The notes beneath the pieces are model-generated. The model ran no database searches, had not been told where the DNA came from, and saw nothing but the letters and a program-made list of their open reading frames with translations. Positions 41,465 to 50,919 of a stretch of DNA of 64,000 bases are shown here, in pieces; within the stretch, counting starts at the first letter, position 1, and every line of letters begins with the position of its first letter. The stretch comes from Streptomyces spirodelae. Its GTDB lineage: Bacteria; Actinomycetota; Actinomycetes; Streptomycetales; Streptomycetaceae. The stretch is taken from NCBI RefSeq assembly GCF_017676385.1, contig NZ_JAFFZN010000002.1, positions 62,001-126,000 on the forward strand, read 5' to 3'. A program made the translations under genes and the position numbers.

Positions 41465-42133
41465 ATGCGCCAACGACCCTTCCGTGTACGTCTCGTAGGG
41501 GTCCGCACGAGCTGGCGCACCCTCGACGACGGCGACTTCTTCTGCCCCGGCTGCGGCGGCGACCGCCGCTACCGTCGGCGTACGGGACGGCGCCGGTTCG
41601 TCGTCCTCGGCCTTCCCCTCATCCCGCGCGGCCCGGCCGGGCCCGTGGTCGAATGCGTGGCCTGCCGGGGCCACTTCGGCGCCGAGGCCCTGGACCGGCC
41701 CACCACCTCGCGGCTGGCCGGCATGCTGCGCGAGGCGGTGCACAGCGTGGCGCTCGCCGTGCTGGCGGCCGGCGGTCCGGACGCGCGGGCAGCCCGCGAG
41801 ACGGCCGCCGAGACGGTGCGGGCCGCCGGTTTCCCCGGCTGCACCGAGGAGGAGCTGACCGCGCTGCTCGCCGCGCTCACCGCGGAGGCCAGACAGCAGG
41901 GCCACGGCAGGATCTCCCTGGAGATCGAGCTGCACGAGGTGCTCGCCCCGCTCACCCCGCATCTGGCCGTGCCCGGCCGGGAGAGCCTGCTGCTGCAAGG
42001 GGCGCGGATCGCGCTCGCCGACGGGGTGTACTGCGCGGCCGAGCGCGAGGTGCTGGCCACCATCGGACGGGCGCTGGAGATCGGAGCCGAGGACGTGGAC
42101 CGGCTGCTGGCCCAGGCCCGCACCCCGTCCTGA
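41465..42133 (+). CDS. TerB-like protein with N-terminal zinc ribbon
   Basis: 222 residues. Two CxxC pairs (CPGC near residue 27, CVAC near 67) make a probable zinc ribbon, followed by an all-helical TerB-like domain (about 85-220: RLAGMLREAVHSVALAVLAA, ARIALADGVYCAAEREVLA). TerB family domains occur in tellurite-resistance and stress-response modules, but no ter operon is present here. ATG 41465 has GGAGGT upstream. The following beta-glucosidase begins 7 bases after its stop, so they are co-transcribed. Confidence 0.82.
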   Translation: MRQRPFRVRLVGVRTSWRTLDDGDFFCPGCGGDRRYRRRTGRRRFVVLGLPLIPRGPAGPVVECVACRGHFGAEALDRPTTSRLAGMLREAVHSVALAVLAAGGPDARAARETAAETVRAAGFPGCTEEELTALLAALTAEARQQGHGRISLEIELHEVLAPLTPHLAVPGRESLLLQGARIALADGVYCAAEREVLATIGRALEIGAEDVDRLLAQARTPS

Positions 42134-42140
42134 AGCGCCG

Positions 42141-43571
42141 ATGACGACCCCTCAGCCGCTGCCCGTCTTCCCCGACGGCTTCCTGTGGGGTGTGGCCACC
42201 TCCGCCTTCCAGATCGAGGGTGCCGTGGCCCAGGACGGGCGCGGGCCGTCGTCCTGGGACGCCTTCACCCGGGAGCCCGGCCGGATCAAGGACGGCAGCG
42301 ACGCGACCGTCGCCACCGATCATTACCACCGCTGGCCCGAGGACGTGGCACTGCTGCGGGAACTGGGCGTCGGCGCCTACCGGTTCTCCCTCTCCTGGCC
42401 CCGCCTGCTGCCCACCGGCGCGGGGCCGCTGAACGTGCCGGGGCTGGACTTCTACGACCGGCTCGTGGACGCCCTGTGCGAGGCCGGCATCCAGCCGGTT
42501 CCCACCCTCTTCCACTGGGACACCCCGCTCGCGCTGGAGGAGCGCGGTGGCTGGCTGCTGCGGGACACCGCGCGGCGATTCGCGGACTACGCGGCCGAGG
42601 TCGCCGCCCGCCTCGGGGACCGCGTCGCGCACTGGATCACGCTCAACGAGCCCGCCGAGGTGACCCTGCTCGGCTACGGCCTCGGGGTGCACGCACCCGG
42701 CAAGCGGCTGCTGTTCGAGGCGCTGCCCGCCGCGCACCACCAACTGCTCGGCCACGGCTTGGCCGTGCGCGCCCTGCGGGACCAGGGAGCCCGCTCCATC
42801 GGTATCGCCAACTCGCACGGTCCCGTACACGCGTGCTCAGGCAGCGAGGCCGACACCGGTGCGGCCGACTTCTACGACACCCTCACCAACCGGCTCTTCG
42901 CCGACCCGCTGCTGCTGGGGCGCTATCCCGAGGGGCTGGCCGAGCTGCTGCCCGGGCCGGTCGACGAGGATCTGCGGGTGATCGCGGAACCGCTCGACTG
43001 GTACGGCGTCAACTACTATCAGCCAACCCTGGTCGGCGCCGCGGAGTCCACCGGCGGGCCGGCGGACGGCCCGGGCGACGGGATCGCGGACGGTCCCGGC
43101 GCCGGGTTCGCGGGCGTCGACATCCCCGCCGAACTCCCCTTCGCCCTCCACGAGATGCCCGGCAGGGAACGCACCGGGTTCGGCTGGGCCGTCGTACCCG
43201 AAGGGCTCTCCGAGACGCTGCGGATTCTCCGCGTGCGGTACGGCGACCGGCTGCCGCCCGTCATGGTCACGGAGAACGGCTGCGCATATCCGGACCGTAC
43301 CGAGGACAGCGCCCGTATCGCCTTCCTGGACGCCCATCTGCGCGAGCTGCACACCGCGCTGGCCGAAGGCATCGAGGTACGCGGCTACTTCATCTGGTCG
43401 CTGCTGGACAACTTCGAATGGGCCGAGGGCCGCAGTCAGCGGTTCGGCCTGGTCCATGTGGACTACACGACTCTCGAGCGCACCCCGAGAGCCTCGTTCC
43501 ACTGGTTCCGCCGCGCACTGAGCGCCCAGCGCGCCGCCGGTGCGTCGGCGGGAGTACGACCGCGGGAGTAG
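42141..43571 (+). CDS. Family GH1 beta-glucosidase
   Basis: 476 residues, intracellular (no signal peptide). GH1 hallmarks: FLWGVATSAFQIEGA at the start; acid/base Glu in ITLNEPAEV near residue 173; nucleophile Glu in MVTENGCAYPDR near residue 378; and WSLLDNFEWAEG near 420. Cleaves beta-linked glucosides such as cellobiose or aryl glucosides; substrate range cannot be read. No sugar transporter adjacent; the near-overlap with the TerB-like gene is unexplained. Confidence 0.95.
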   Translation: MTTPQPLPVFPDGFLWGVATSAFQIEGAVAQDGRGPSSWDAFTREPGRIKDGSDATVATDHYHRWPEDVALLRELGVGAYRFSLSWPRLLPTGAGPLNVPGLDFYDRLVDALCEAGIQPVPTLFHWDTPLALEERGGWLLRDTARRFADYAAEVAARLGDRVAHWITLNEPAEVTLLGYGLGVHAPGKRLLFEALPAAHHQLLGHGLAVRALRDQGARSIGIANSHGPVHACSGSEADTGAADFYDTLTNRLFADPLLLGRYPEGLAELLPGPVDEDLRVIAEPLDWYGVNYYQPTLVGAAESTGGPADGPGDGIADGPGAGFAGVDIPAELPFALHEMPGRERTGFGWAVVPEGLSETLRILRVRYGDRLPPVMVTENGCAYPDRTEDSARIAFLDAHLRELHTALAEGIEVRGYFIWSLLDNFEWAEGRSQRFGLVHVDYTTLERTPRASFHWFRRALSAQRAAGASAGVRPRE

Positions 43572-43687
43572 CCGGGGCCCCGGGCCTTCCGGGGCGGTAG
43601 CGCCGGGTTCGGCCGCACGGGCGACGAAGGGGAGGCGAGCGGCGGAGAGCCTGGTCGGGACGAGCATCCCGACCGAAAAGGGGCCCC

Positions 43688-45844
43688 ATGCCACCCGCGA
43701 CCGAAGTGACCGAGCGGGCGCCGAAGCCCACCCCGCGATCCGGCGGCCGAGCGCCCGGAGGCAGCCGGTCCCGCACCGTCCCCTGGGCCGTCGTCGCGCT
43801 GTGGGTGGTCGCCCTCGCGCTGGCCGCGCCGTTCGCGGGGAAGCTGATGGACGTCACCCGTGACAAGCCCACCGACTACCTGCCCGGCGGCGCCGACTCC
43901 ACCCGGGTGCAGCACCTGGTGGAGAAGCTGCCCGGCGGCAACACCAGCGCGCTGCTGCTCGTGCACCACCGCGACGGCGGGCTGACGGCAGCCGACCGCG
44001 AACTGGCCCGCGGCCAGGTGCGGCAGATCGCCGGCACCTACTCCCTCGCGGGCGAGAAGGACGGCGCCCTCCCGCGCACCGTCCCGGCGAAGGACGGCGA
44101 GACCCTGCTGACCGCGTTCTCCCTCACGGGGATGGGCGACGAGGACGTACGGGACGAGGCGGTGCACCGTATCCGGGACGAGATCGCAGGTCAGCCTCGC
44201 GGGTTGACGGTCGAGTTGGGCGGCCCGGGAGCGATGGCGGCGGACAGCAGCGAGATCTTCGAGTCCGTCGACGGGACGCTGATGCTGGGCACGGCTGTGG
44301 TGGTCGCGCTGCTGCTGATCCTCACCTACCGCAGCCCGGTGCTGTGGCTGGTCCCGCTGCTGGTGGTCGGGGTCGCGGCGCTGGCGGCTCGGGCGCTGGT
44401 CTACGGGCTCGTGCAGGCGTTCGATCTGACGGCCACCACGATGAACACCTCGGTGATGACGGTCCTCATCTTCGGCGCCGGCACGGACTACGCGCTGCTG
44501 CTGGTGTCGCGCTACCGCGAGGAACTGCGCGCCCATCAGCGCCCGTTCGACGCCATGACAGCCGCGCTGCGCGGCTGCGGACCCGCCGTTCTCGCCTCCT
44601 CCGGCACGGTGGCAGCGGGGCTGCTGTGCCTGCTGGCGGCGGACCTGAACAGCGTGAACGCACTGGGCCCTGTCGGCGCCGTCGGTGTGGTGTGCGCGCT
44701 CGTCGCCATGACGACGCTGCTGCCCGCACTGCTCGTGCTGCTGGGGCGGCGGCTGTTCTGGCCGCTGATCCCCGCCTACGGCAGCGCGGCGCCGGCCCGC
44801 CGCACCCTGTTCACCGCCATGGGTGGCTCGGCCGGGCGCCGTCCGGTCACCGTCCTGGTGGGCGGCGCGCTGCTGCTGGGCGCGCTCTGCCTGGGCACGC
44901 TCGCGCTGCCGGGCGATCTGCGCGAGCAGGACACCTTCACCGAGAAGCCCGAGTCGGTCTCCGCACAGGAGACGGTGCAAAAGGCGTTCCCCGACAGCAG
45001 CAGTCGGCCCGTGACGGTGCTCGCCCGCGCCACCGCGGCCCCCGACGTCGAGCGGGCCGTGCGCGGTACCGACGGCGTCGTACGGGTGGAGAAGGGCCGC
45101 AGCGGCGGCGGCTGGACGGAGTTCTCCGCGTTCGCGAAGGACAGGCCCGAGTCGGAGGGCGAGTTGGACACCATCCGCCGGCTGCGTGGCGAGCTGACCG
45201 GGCTGGACGGTGCCGAAGCGCTCGTCGGCGGGCCCAGCGCCCAGCAGTTGGACCTGCGCGAGACCAACGCCGACGACCGGAAGGTGGTGATCCCGCTGGT
45301 GCTGGCCGCGGTGCTGGTCATTCTGATCGCACTCCTGCGCAGCCTGGTGGCGCCGCTCATCCTGACGGCCGCCGTCGTCGCCACCTGGGGTGCGGCACTG
45401 GGCCTGGGCGGACTGGCCTTCGAACCGGTGCTGGGCTTCGAGGGGCTCGACGCGGGCATACCGCTGATGACGTTCGTCTTCCTCGTCGCGCTCGGTGTCG
45501 ACTACGGCATCTTCCTGATGCACCGCACCCGCGAGGAGTCGCTGCGCGGCGTGCCCGTCGCCGCGGCGTCGCTCATCGCGCTGCGCACCACAGGAGGGGT
45601 GATCGCCTCGGCGGGCATCGTGCTGGCCGCCACCTTCTGTGTGCTGGCGACGCTGCCGATGGTGCTGATGGCCGAGCTGGGCCTGGTGATCGCGGTGGGC
45701 GTACTGCTGGACACCTTCTTGGTGCGGACGTATCTGGTCACCTCGGCCGCGCAGTTGCTGAAGCGGTGGATGTGGTGGCCGGGCCGGCTCTTCCGCGCGG
45801 AGGGGGAGGCCGGGAGCGCGGCCGGGAGCGCACGCGGTGAGTGA
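43688..45844 (+). CDS. MMPL-family RND transporter
   Basis: 718 residues. One span near residue 35, an extracytoplasmic loop (about 60-195), five spans (about 200-350) with FGAGTDYALLLVSRYREEL, a second loop, then five spans (about 530-690) with FLVALGVDYGIFLMHRTREE. The GTDY and GVDY motifs hold the proton-relay residues of the family. MMPL proteins export lipids or hydrophobic metabolites. It is 75 bp upstream of a two-component system on the same strand, which may sense envelope stress and control it (inference). Confidence 0.93.
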   Translation: MPPATEVTERAPKPTPRSGGRAPGGSRSRTVPWAVVALWVVALALAAPFAGKLMDVTRDKPTDYLPGGADSTRVQHLVEKLPGGNTSALLLVHHRDGGLTAADRELARGQVRQIAGTYSLAGEKDGALPRTVPAKDGETLLTAFSLTGMGDEDVRDEAVHRIRDEIAGQPRGLTVELGGPGAMAADSSEIFESVDGTLMLGTAVVVALLLILTYRSPVLWLVPLLVVGVAALAARALVYGLVQAFDLTATTMNTSVMTVLIFGAGTDYALLLVSRYREELRAHQRPFDAMTAALRGCGPAVLASSGTVAAGLLCLLAADLNSVNALGPVGAVGVVCALVAMTTLLPALLVLLGRRLFWPLIPAYGSAAPARRTLFTAMGGSAGRRPVTVLVGGALLLGALCLGTLALPGDLREQDTFTEKPESVSAQETVQKAFPDSSSRPVTVLARATAAPDVERAVRGTDGVVRVEKGRSGGGWTEFSAFAKDRPESEGELDTIRRLRGELTGLDGAEALVGGPSAQQLDLRETNADDRKVVIPLVLAAVLVILIALLRSLVAPLILTAAVVATWGAALGLGGLAFEPVLGFEGLDAGIPLMTFVFLVALGVDYGIFLMHRTREESLRGVPVAAASLIALRTTGGVIASAGIVLAATFCVLATLPMVLMAELGLVIAVGVLLDTFLVRTYLVTSAAQLLKRWMWWPGRLFRAEGEAGSAAGSARGE

Positions 45845-45919
45845 GGGCCGCGCCCCGGGCTGCAGCCCGGACCGCACCCCGGTACCGCGACCGGTGGCCC
45901 GTACCGCAGGATTGGGCCT

Positions 45920-47203
45920 GTGCAACTGCCCCGGAATCCGGTGAAGGCCCTCGTGCTGCGCTCCCTGCGGCCCCAGCGGCGGGGAGCGCCCGTCGGTCGG
46001 CGCGACGTGCTCCTGGCGGTGGCCGTCTGCGCCCTGCAGACGGTCATGGTGCTGAGCGCCTCACCGGGCAACGGGCGCTTCCCCACGCTGTTCGGCTGGA
46101 CGCTGCTGACCTGCTCCGGTGCGCTGCTGGTCCTCCGCCGCAGGGCGCCGTGGCTGACGGTGCTCGGGATCGTGGTGTGCGTGGGCCCTTACCACGCGCA
46201 GGACTTCTCGCACCTGGCTGCCGTGCCCGGGGCGCTGGTCGCCCTCTACTCGATGGCGGTCGCCGGTCCGCCGCTGCGCTCGCTGGCCACCCTCTGCGGG
46301 ATCGTCGGCATCATGGTGACGGTGATGAGCAGCGCCGGCAAAACCCACGAGCTGAGCGACATGCTGCGCTCGTCCGGATGGATCGTGGTGTGTGTGCTGT
46401 TCGGCGAGACGGTACGGCTGCACCGCAACTATCTCGCCGCCGTCGTCGAACGCGCCGAACGGGCCGAACGCACCCGTGAGGAGGAAGCCGCCCGCCGTGT
46501 CGCCCAGGAACGGCTGCGCATCGCCCGCGATCTCCACGATCTGCTCGCACACAGCATCACCCTGATCGGCGTGCAGACCTCTGTCGCAGCCCATGTCCTG
46601 GTCGCCGACCCCGAGCGGCTGGACCGGGAGGCGGTCGCCAAGGCGCTGGAGAGCATCTCCGAGACCTGCCGGGGCGCGCGGGCCGAACTGCGTACGACCC
46701 TGGAGGTGCTGCGTGCCGGGGACGCCGAGGGCATGGAGCCGCTGCCGGGCCTCTCCGGGCTGCCGGATCTGGCCCGGTCGGCGTGCGACGCGGGCGCGCA
46801 TGTCGAGCTGTCCGTGGGTGAGAGCGCGCACGCCCTGGAGCCCGCGCCGGCGGTGGGCGCCGCCGCCTACCGCATCGTCCAGGAGGCGCTGACCAACGCC
46901 GTACGGCACGCCGGGCCGGCCGTCCGGGTACGGGCCGTGGTGGAGGCCGTGGGAGAGGCGCTGCGGGTCTCCGTCGTCGACGACGGCCCGGACGGTGCGG
47001 CTCCCGCTCCGGGAGAGGGCGCCGGCGGTCCCGGCGGGTTCGGCATCGCCGGGATGCGGGAGCGGGCCCGCAGCGTCGGCGGCACCGTGGAGGCCGGGCC
47101 TCGCGCTCCAGGGCCCGGGTTCGCCGTCACCGCCCTGCTGCCCGCCCGGCCGTCCACCTCCGCACTCGCGTCTTCCGCCGCACCGAGGGGAGCCCTGTCA
47201 TGA
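45920..47203 (+). CDS. Sensor histidine kinase, NarL/DesK type
   Basis: 427 residues from GTG 45920. About six membrane spans (roughly residues 28-180) make a membrane sensor with little extracytoplasmic loop. HisKA_3 follows with the phosphoacceptor His in RIARDLHDLLAHSITLIG near residue 215, then an HATPase domain (YRIVQEALTNAVRHAG; GGFGIAGMRERAR). The product phosphorylates the adjacent response regulator, with which it overlaps (ATGA at 47200). Confidence 0.95.
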   Translation: MQLPRNPVKALVLRSLRPQRRGAPVGRRDVLLAVAVCALQTVMVLSASPGNGRFPTLFGWTLLTCSGALLVLRRRAPWLTVLGIVVCVGPYHAQDFSHLAAVPGALVALYSMAVAGPPLRSLATLCGIVGIMVTVMSSAGKTHELSDMLRSSGWIVVCVLFGETVRLHRNYLAAVVERAERAERTREEEAARRVAQERLRIARDLHDLLAHSITLIGVQTSVAAHVLVADPERLDREAVAKALESISETCRGARAELRTTLEVLRAGDAEGMEPLPGLSGLPDLARSACDAGAHVELSVGESAHALEPAPAVGAAAYRIVQEALTNAVRHAGPAVRVRAVVEAVGEALRVSVVDDGPDGAAPAPGEGAGGPGGFGIAGMRERARSVGGTVEAGPRAPGPGFAVTALLPARPSTSALASSAAPRGALS

Positions 47204-47922
47204 CGGAAACCGCTTCGACGAGCAATCTCCGCGAGGGCGCGGGCCCCATCCGGATCGTCCTGGCGGACGATCAGACGCTGGTGCGCGCCGCGTTCGCCAT
47301 GCTCATCGCCTCCGCCGAGGACATGACGGTGGTAGGGGAGGCGGCCACCGGCCGGGAGGCCGTGGCGCTCACTCGGTCGGCGCGCGCCGATCTGGTCGTC
47401 ATGGACATCCGGATGCCCGACCTGGACGGCATCGAAGCCACCCGGCAGATCGCGGCCGAGGAGGACCTCGCCGGGGTGAAGGTCCTCGTCCTGACCACCT
47501 ACGACACCGACGAGCACGTGGTCGACGCGCTGCGTGCCGGGGCCTCCGGGTTCCTGGTCAAGGACACCCGGCCCGCCGAACTGCTGGAGGCGATCCGTAC
47601 CGTCGCGGCGGGGGAGGCGCTGCTCTCGCCCGGGCCGACGGCCCGGTTGATCGCCCGCGTGCTGCGCGCCCCCGCGGATGGTGCCGTGACGGCGCCGTGT
47701 CCCGAGGCCCTGGGCGCGCTCTCGGCCCGTGAGCGGCAGGTGCTCGCCCTGGTCGGGCGGGGCCTCAACAACACGGAGATCGCCGAGACCCTCTCGCTGT
47801 CGCCGCTCACGGCGAAGACCCACGTGAGCCGGATCATGGGCAAGCTCTCCGTGCGGGACCGCGCACAGCTGGTGATCGCCGCCTATGAGTCGGGGCTCAT
47901 CACACCGGGTACGCGACAATGA
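47200..47922 (+). CDS. LuxR/NarL-type response regulator
   Basis: 240 residues. Receiver domain with acidic DD (VLADDQTLV), phosphoacceptor Asp in LVVMDIRMPDLDG near residue 68, Thr in VLTTYDT and Lys in LVKDTRP. The C-terminal LuxR helix-turn-helix is LSARERQVLALVGRGLNNTEIAETL. Partner of the overlapping kinase; the nearby MMPL transporter is a plausible target. The last codon is four bases before the recO ATG. Confidence 0.96.
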   Translation: MTETASTSNLREGAGPIRIVLADDQTLVRAAFAMLIASAEDMTVVGEAATGREAVALTRSARADLVVMDIRMPDLDGIEATRQIAAEEDLAGVKVLVLTTYDTDEHVVDALRAGASGFLVKDTRPAELLEAIRTVAAGEALLSPGPTARLIARVLRAPADGAVTAPCPEALGALSARERQVLALVGRGLNNTEIAETLSLSPLTAKTHVSRIMGKLSVRDRAQLVIAAYESGLITPGTRQ

Positions 47923-47926
47923 GGCC

Positions 47927-48688
47927 ATGAGCCTGTTCCGCGACGACGGCATCGTCCTGCGCACGCAGAAGCTCGGCGAAGCCGACCGCATCATCACGCT
48001 GCTCACCCGCGGGCACGGGCGGGTGCGTGCCGTGGCGCGGGGCGTCCGGCGGACGAAGTCGAAGTTCGGCGCGCGGCTGGAGCCCTTCAGCCACGTCGAC
48101 GTGCAGTTCTTCGCGCGGGGCAGCGAACTGGTGGGCCGCGGTCTCCCCCTCTGTACGCAGACGGAGACGATCGCCGCGTACGGCCAGGGCATCGTGGCCG
48201 ACTACGACCGCTACACCGCGGGGACGGCGATGCTGGAGACGGCCGAGCGGTTCACCGACCACGAGGGTGAGCCGAATGTGCAGCAGTATCTGCTGCTGGT
48301 CGGCGGCCTGCGCACCCTCGCCTCGGGGGCGCACGGCGCGGGTCTGGTGCTGGACGCCTTTCTGCTGCGGTCCCTGGCGATGGGCGGCTACGCGCCCAGC
48401 TTCGCGGACTGTGCCAAGTGCGGGCTGCCGGGGCCGAACCGGTTCTTCTCCGTGGCCTCGGGTGGCGTGGTGTGCGTCGACTGCCGGGTGCCGGGCAGTG
48501 TGGTGCCGTCCCCGGAGGCGCTGCGGCTGCTGGGCGCACTGCTGACCGGCGACTGGGAGACCGCGGACGCCGCCGAGGCCCGGCACTGCCGGGAGGGCTC
48601 GGGGCTGGTCTCGGCGTATCTGCACTGGCATCTGGAGCGCGGGCTGCGCTCGCTGCGCTACGTCCGGCAGGCGGCGGGCGGCCAGTAG
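47927..48688 (+). CDS. recO: DNA repair protein RecO
   Basis: 253 residues. ATG 47927, preceded by GAGG. N-terminal OB fold (MSLFRDDGIVLRTQKLGEAD, RITLLTRGHGRVRAVARGVRR) and a Cys-rich zinc site (CAKCGLPG, CVDC). RecO loads RecA on gapped DNA with RecR. Its location next to uppS is conserved in actinobacteria. Confidence 0.95.
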   Translation: MSLFRDDGIVLRTQKLGEADRIITLLTRGHGRVRAVARGVRRTKSKFGARLEPFSHVDVQFFARGSELVGRGLPLCTQTETIAAYGQGIVADYDRYTAGTAMLETAERFTDHEGEPNVQQYLLLVGGLRTLASGAHGAGLVLDAFLLRSLAMGGYAPSFADCAKCGLPGPNRFFSVASGGVVCVDCRVPGSVVPSPEALRLLGALLTGDWETADAAEARHCREGSGLVSAYLHWHLERGLRSLRYVRQAAGGQ

Positions 48689-48751
48689 CGGTTAGGCTCG
48701 GGCGGGTCAGCACTGTCCCTGCGAGTCCCGCCCGCTGGAGTTGAGTACCGA

Positions 48752-49585
48752 ATGGCACGCCGCGGAATGCTGTCCTGGTCGCAGCAGCGCGAGTACGCGA
48801 CGCCCGAGCCGCACCCGTCGGGTGCCCGGCCGCCCAAGATCCCGGGCGAGCTGGTCCCGAGCCATGTGGCGGTCGTCATGGACGGCAACGGCCGGTGGGC
48901 CAAGCAGCGGGGGCTGCCGCGCACGGAGGGCCACAAGGTCGGTGAGGGCGTCGTCATGGACGTGCTCAAGGGCTGCATCGAGATGGGTGTGAAGAACCTG
49001 TCGCTGTACGCCTTCTCGACCGAGAACTGGAAGCGTTCCCCGGAAGAGGTGCGCTTCTTGATGAACTTCAACCGCGACGTGATCCGCCGCCGGCGGGACG
49101 AGATGGACGCGCTGGGTATCCGCATCCGCTGGGTGGGGCGGATGCCCAAGCTGTGGAAGTCCGTCGTCCAGGAGCTCCAGGTCGCCCAGGAGCAGACGAA
49201 GGACAACGACGCGATGACGCTGTACTTCTGCGTCAACTACGGCGGCCGTGCCGAGATCGCGGACGCGGCGCGCGCTGTCGCCGAGGACGTGGCGGCGGGC
49301 CGGCTGGATCCGGCCAAGGTCAGCGAGAAGACGTTCGCGAAGTACCTGTACTACCCCGACATGCCGGATGTGGATCTCTTCCTGCGGCCGTCGGGCGAGC
49401 AGCGTACGTCCAACTATCTGATCTGGCAGAGCGCCTACGCGGAGATGGTCTACCAGGACACGCTGTGGCCGGACTTCGACCGGCGCGACCTGTGGGCGGC
49501 CTGCCTGGAGTACGCCCAGCGCGACCGCCGCTTCGGCGGTGCCCGCAACGACGAGGGCCAGCAGGGCGCCGCCAAGGGGGCGTGA
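48752..49585 (+). CDS. uppS: Cis-prenyltransferase (isoprenyl transferase)
   Basis: 277 residues. [20 protein letters not shown] holds the catalytic Asp and pyrophosphate site; [30 protein letters not shown] and WPDF are standard signatures. Makes the long-chain polyprenyl diphosphate used as carrier in wall synthesis. ATG 48752. The 40-residue N-terminal extension is common in actinobacterial members. Confidence 0.96.
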   Translation: MARRGMLSWSQQREYATPEPHPSGARPPKIPGELVPSHVAVVMDGNGRWAKQRGLPRTEGHKVGEGVVMDVLKGCIEMGVKNLSLYAFSTENWKRSPEEVRFLMNFNRDVIRRRRDEMDALGIRIRWVGRMPKLWKSVVQELQVAQEQTKDNDAMTLYFCVNYGGRAEIADAARAVAEDVAAGRLDPAKVSEKTFAKYLYYPDMPDVDLFLRPSGEQRTSNYLIWQSAYAEMVYQDTLWPDFDRRDLWAACLEYAQRDRRFGGARNDEGQQGAAKGA

Positions 49586-49628
49586 GGGGCTGCCCCTGCC
49601 CGACGTGTCTGCGGGCCCCTTGGGGGCG

Positions 49629-49901
49629 TCAGCCCGTGAAGCTCCATGAGACGGTGCCGTTCGCCGTCATCAGTACGGCGAGCACGATCAAGTCGGCGGC
49701 GCCCAGCGCGGTGCCCAGCATGGCGCGGCCGCGCCGGTTCGTGCCGCGGGCGAGCGCCAGCCCGCCCAGCACCAGCGCGCAGGGGCCGAGGACGACGTTG
49801 AAGACCAGCAGTCCGACCAGGCCCATGACGAACGAGGCCACGGCCATGTCGTCGGCGTCCCCCGTCCGGGTACGGCCCTTGCGGAGCAGGACAGTGCTCA
49901 T
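49629..49901 (-). CDS. DUF4190-type small membrane protein
   Basis: 90 residues with two hydrophobic hairpin segments (FVMGLVGLLVFNVVLGPCAL and a C-terminal LGTALGAADLIVLAVLM), typical of DUF4190 proteins of unknown function. An AGGAG is just upstream of ATG 49901. It begins two bases after the stop of the 53-residue gene and is presumably co-transcribed with it under the divergent TetR regulator. Confidence 0.82.
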   Translation of the reverse strand: MSTVLLRKGRTRTGDADDMAVASFVMGLVGLLVFNVVLGPCALVLGGLALARGTNRRGRAMLGTALGAADLIVLAVLMTANGTVSWSFTG

Positions 49902-49903
49902 GG

Positions 49904-50065
49904 TCAGCTCCTCTTCCGGTTGCGGCGGGTGCGCTCGCGGACGGTGAAGACCAGCAGCCAGGCGGCGATGACCGCGGCTGCCGAGATGGTCACCTCGGGC
50001 GGCAGCTGGGCCGGCGGCCCCACCAGCACACCCAGCAGGAGGAACGCTGCGACGAGGAAGATCAT
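49904..50065 (-). CDS. 53-residue membrane protein of unknown function
   Basis: Two hydrophobic segments (MIFLVAAFLLLGVLVG; ISAAAVIAAWLLVFTV) and a basic tail RERTRRNRKRS. ATG 50065 follows GAGAGG; the longer frame upstream has no ribosome site and would run through the operator. It is the first gene of a two-gene unit divergent from the TetR regulator, whose putative operators lie 56-137 bp upstream. Confidence 0.75.
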   Translation of the reverse strand: MIFLVAAFLLLGVLVGPPAQLPPEVTISAAAVIAAWLLVFTVRERTRRNRKRS

Positions 50066-50120
50066 CTGTTCCTCTCTCCCAACTCGTCTCGTATCTGCGG
50101 TCGTCGTGCGTGTGCGTCGT

Positions 50121-50202
50121 TCAGTGAACAAGTGTGGTGACAACTGTTCACTGAGTTCGACACTACAGCATTGCGGCGCTCGGCGCACAACTGTTTACTG
50201 AG
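50121..50202. promoter_or_regulatory. TetR-type operator: inverted repeat plus third half-site
   Basis: TCAGTGAACA (50121-50130) and TGTTCACTGA (50145-50154) form a perfect 10-bp inverted repeat, 14 bases apart. CAACTGTTCACTGAG (50141-50155) is repeated with one change at 50188-50202, immediately before the regulator ATG at 50206. The half-site resembles those of FabR/DesT-type regulators. Inferred operator controlling both divergent transcripts. Confidence 0.75.
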
Positions 50203-50205
50203 GCC

Positions 50206-50868
50206 ATGAGCAGCAGTACCCCCCACTCGCCCCACACGCAGCGGGATCTGAAGAAGGCCCGGACACGCCGTGCGCTCCTGGACGCCGGCCTGGAGCTGCT
50301 GGAGGAGCAGAGCCTCAGCAGCATCGGCCTGCGCGAGATCACCCGCGCCGTGGGCATCTCACCCGCGGCCTTCTACCGGCACTTCCGGGACGTGGCCGAC
50401 CTGGGCGTCGCCCTGGTGGAGGAGTCGCTGGGCACCCTGCACGCGGTGATACAGGCTGGACTGACCGAGCGCAGCGAGGACGGTGAGCGCATCGACCACC
50501 TCGTGGACGCCATCGCCCGCTTCGTCCGCGAACACCCCGAGCACATCCGCTTCGTGGTGCGCGAGCGGCACGGCGGGGTGGCCGCCGTGCGCACCGCCAT
50601 CGGTACCCAACTCGACCGGTTCGCCGAGGAGGTGGCCGGGGCGCTGGCCCGCGACGAGGTCTCGCGGGGGTGGAGCGCCGAGGATCTGCGGATGCTGGGT
50701 GAAACCTACGTCGACCACATGGTGATGACCGCCTCCGCGTTTCTGGAGGCGGCCCAGGGGGAGGGGCCGCCGGAGGACGTCGTCGCGTACACGGCCCGCC
50801 GTCAGCTCCGCCTCATCAGCCTCGGCCGCCGCCACTGGATCTCCGACCCGGCGAGCCCCGCACCCTGA
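50206..50868 (+). CDS. TetR-family regulator, FabR/DesT-like
   Basis: 220 residues. The N-terminal HTH contains LREITRAVGISPAAFYRHFRDVADLGVALVEES, which together with FVVRERHGGVAAVRTAIGTQ and the C-terminal RQLRLISLGRRHW follows the E. coli FabR pattern, a sensor of unsaturated acyl-thioesters. It could therefore control membrane lipid or envelope genes; the two small divergent membrane proteins are the nearest targets. Likely autoregulated, since a half-site abuts its start. The lipid link is inference. Confidence 0.88.
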   Translation: MSSSTPHSPHTQRDLKKARTRRALLDAGLELLEEQSLSSIGLREITRAVGISPAAFYRHFRDVADLGVALVEESLGTLHAVIQAGLTERSEDGERIDHLVDAIARFVREHPEHIRFVVRERHGGVAAVRTAIGTQLDRFAEEVAGALARDEVSRGWSAEDLRMLGETYVDHMVMTASAFLEAAQGEGPPEDVVAYTARRQLRLISLGRRHWISDPASPAP

Positions 50869-50919
50869 TGCCCCCCAGCACTTTCAGCCGGTACGCCCGT
50901 CAGCCGGCCGGTACGCCCG

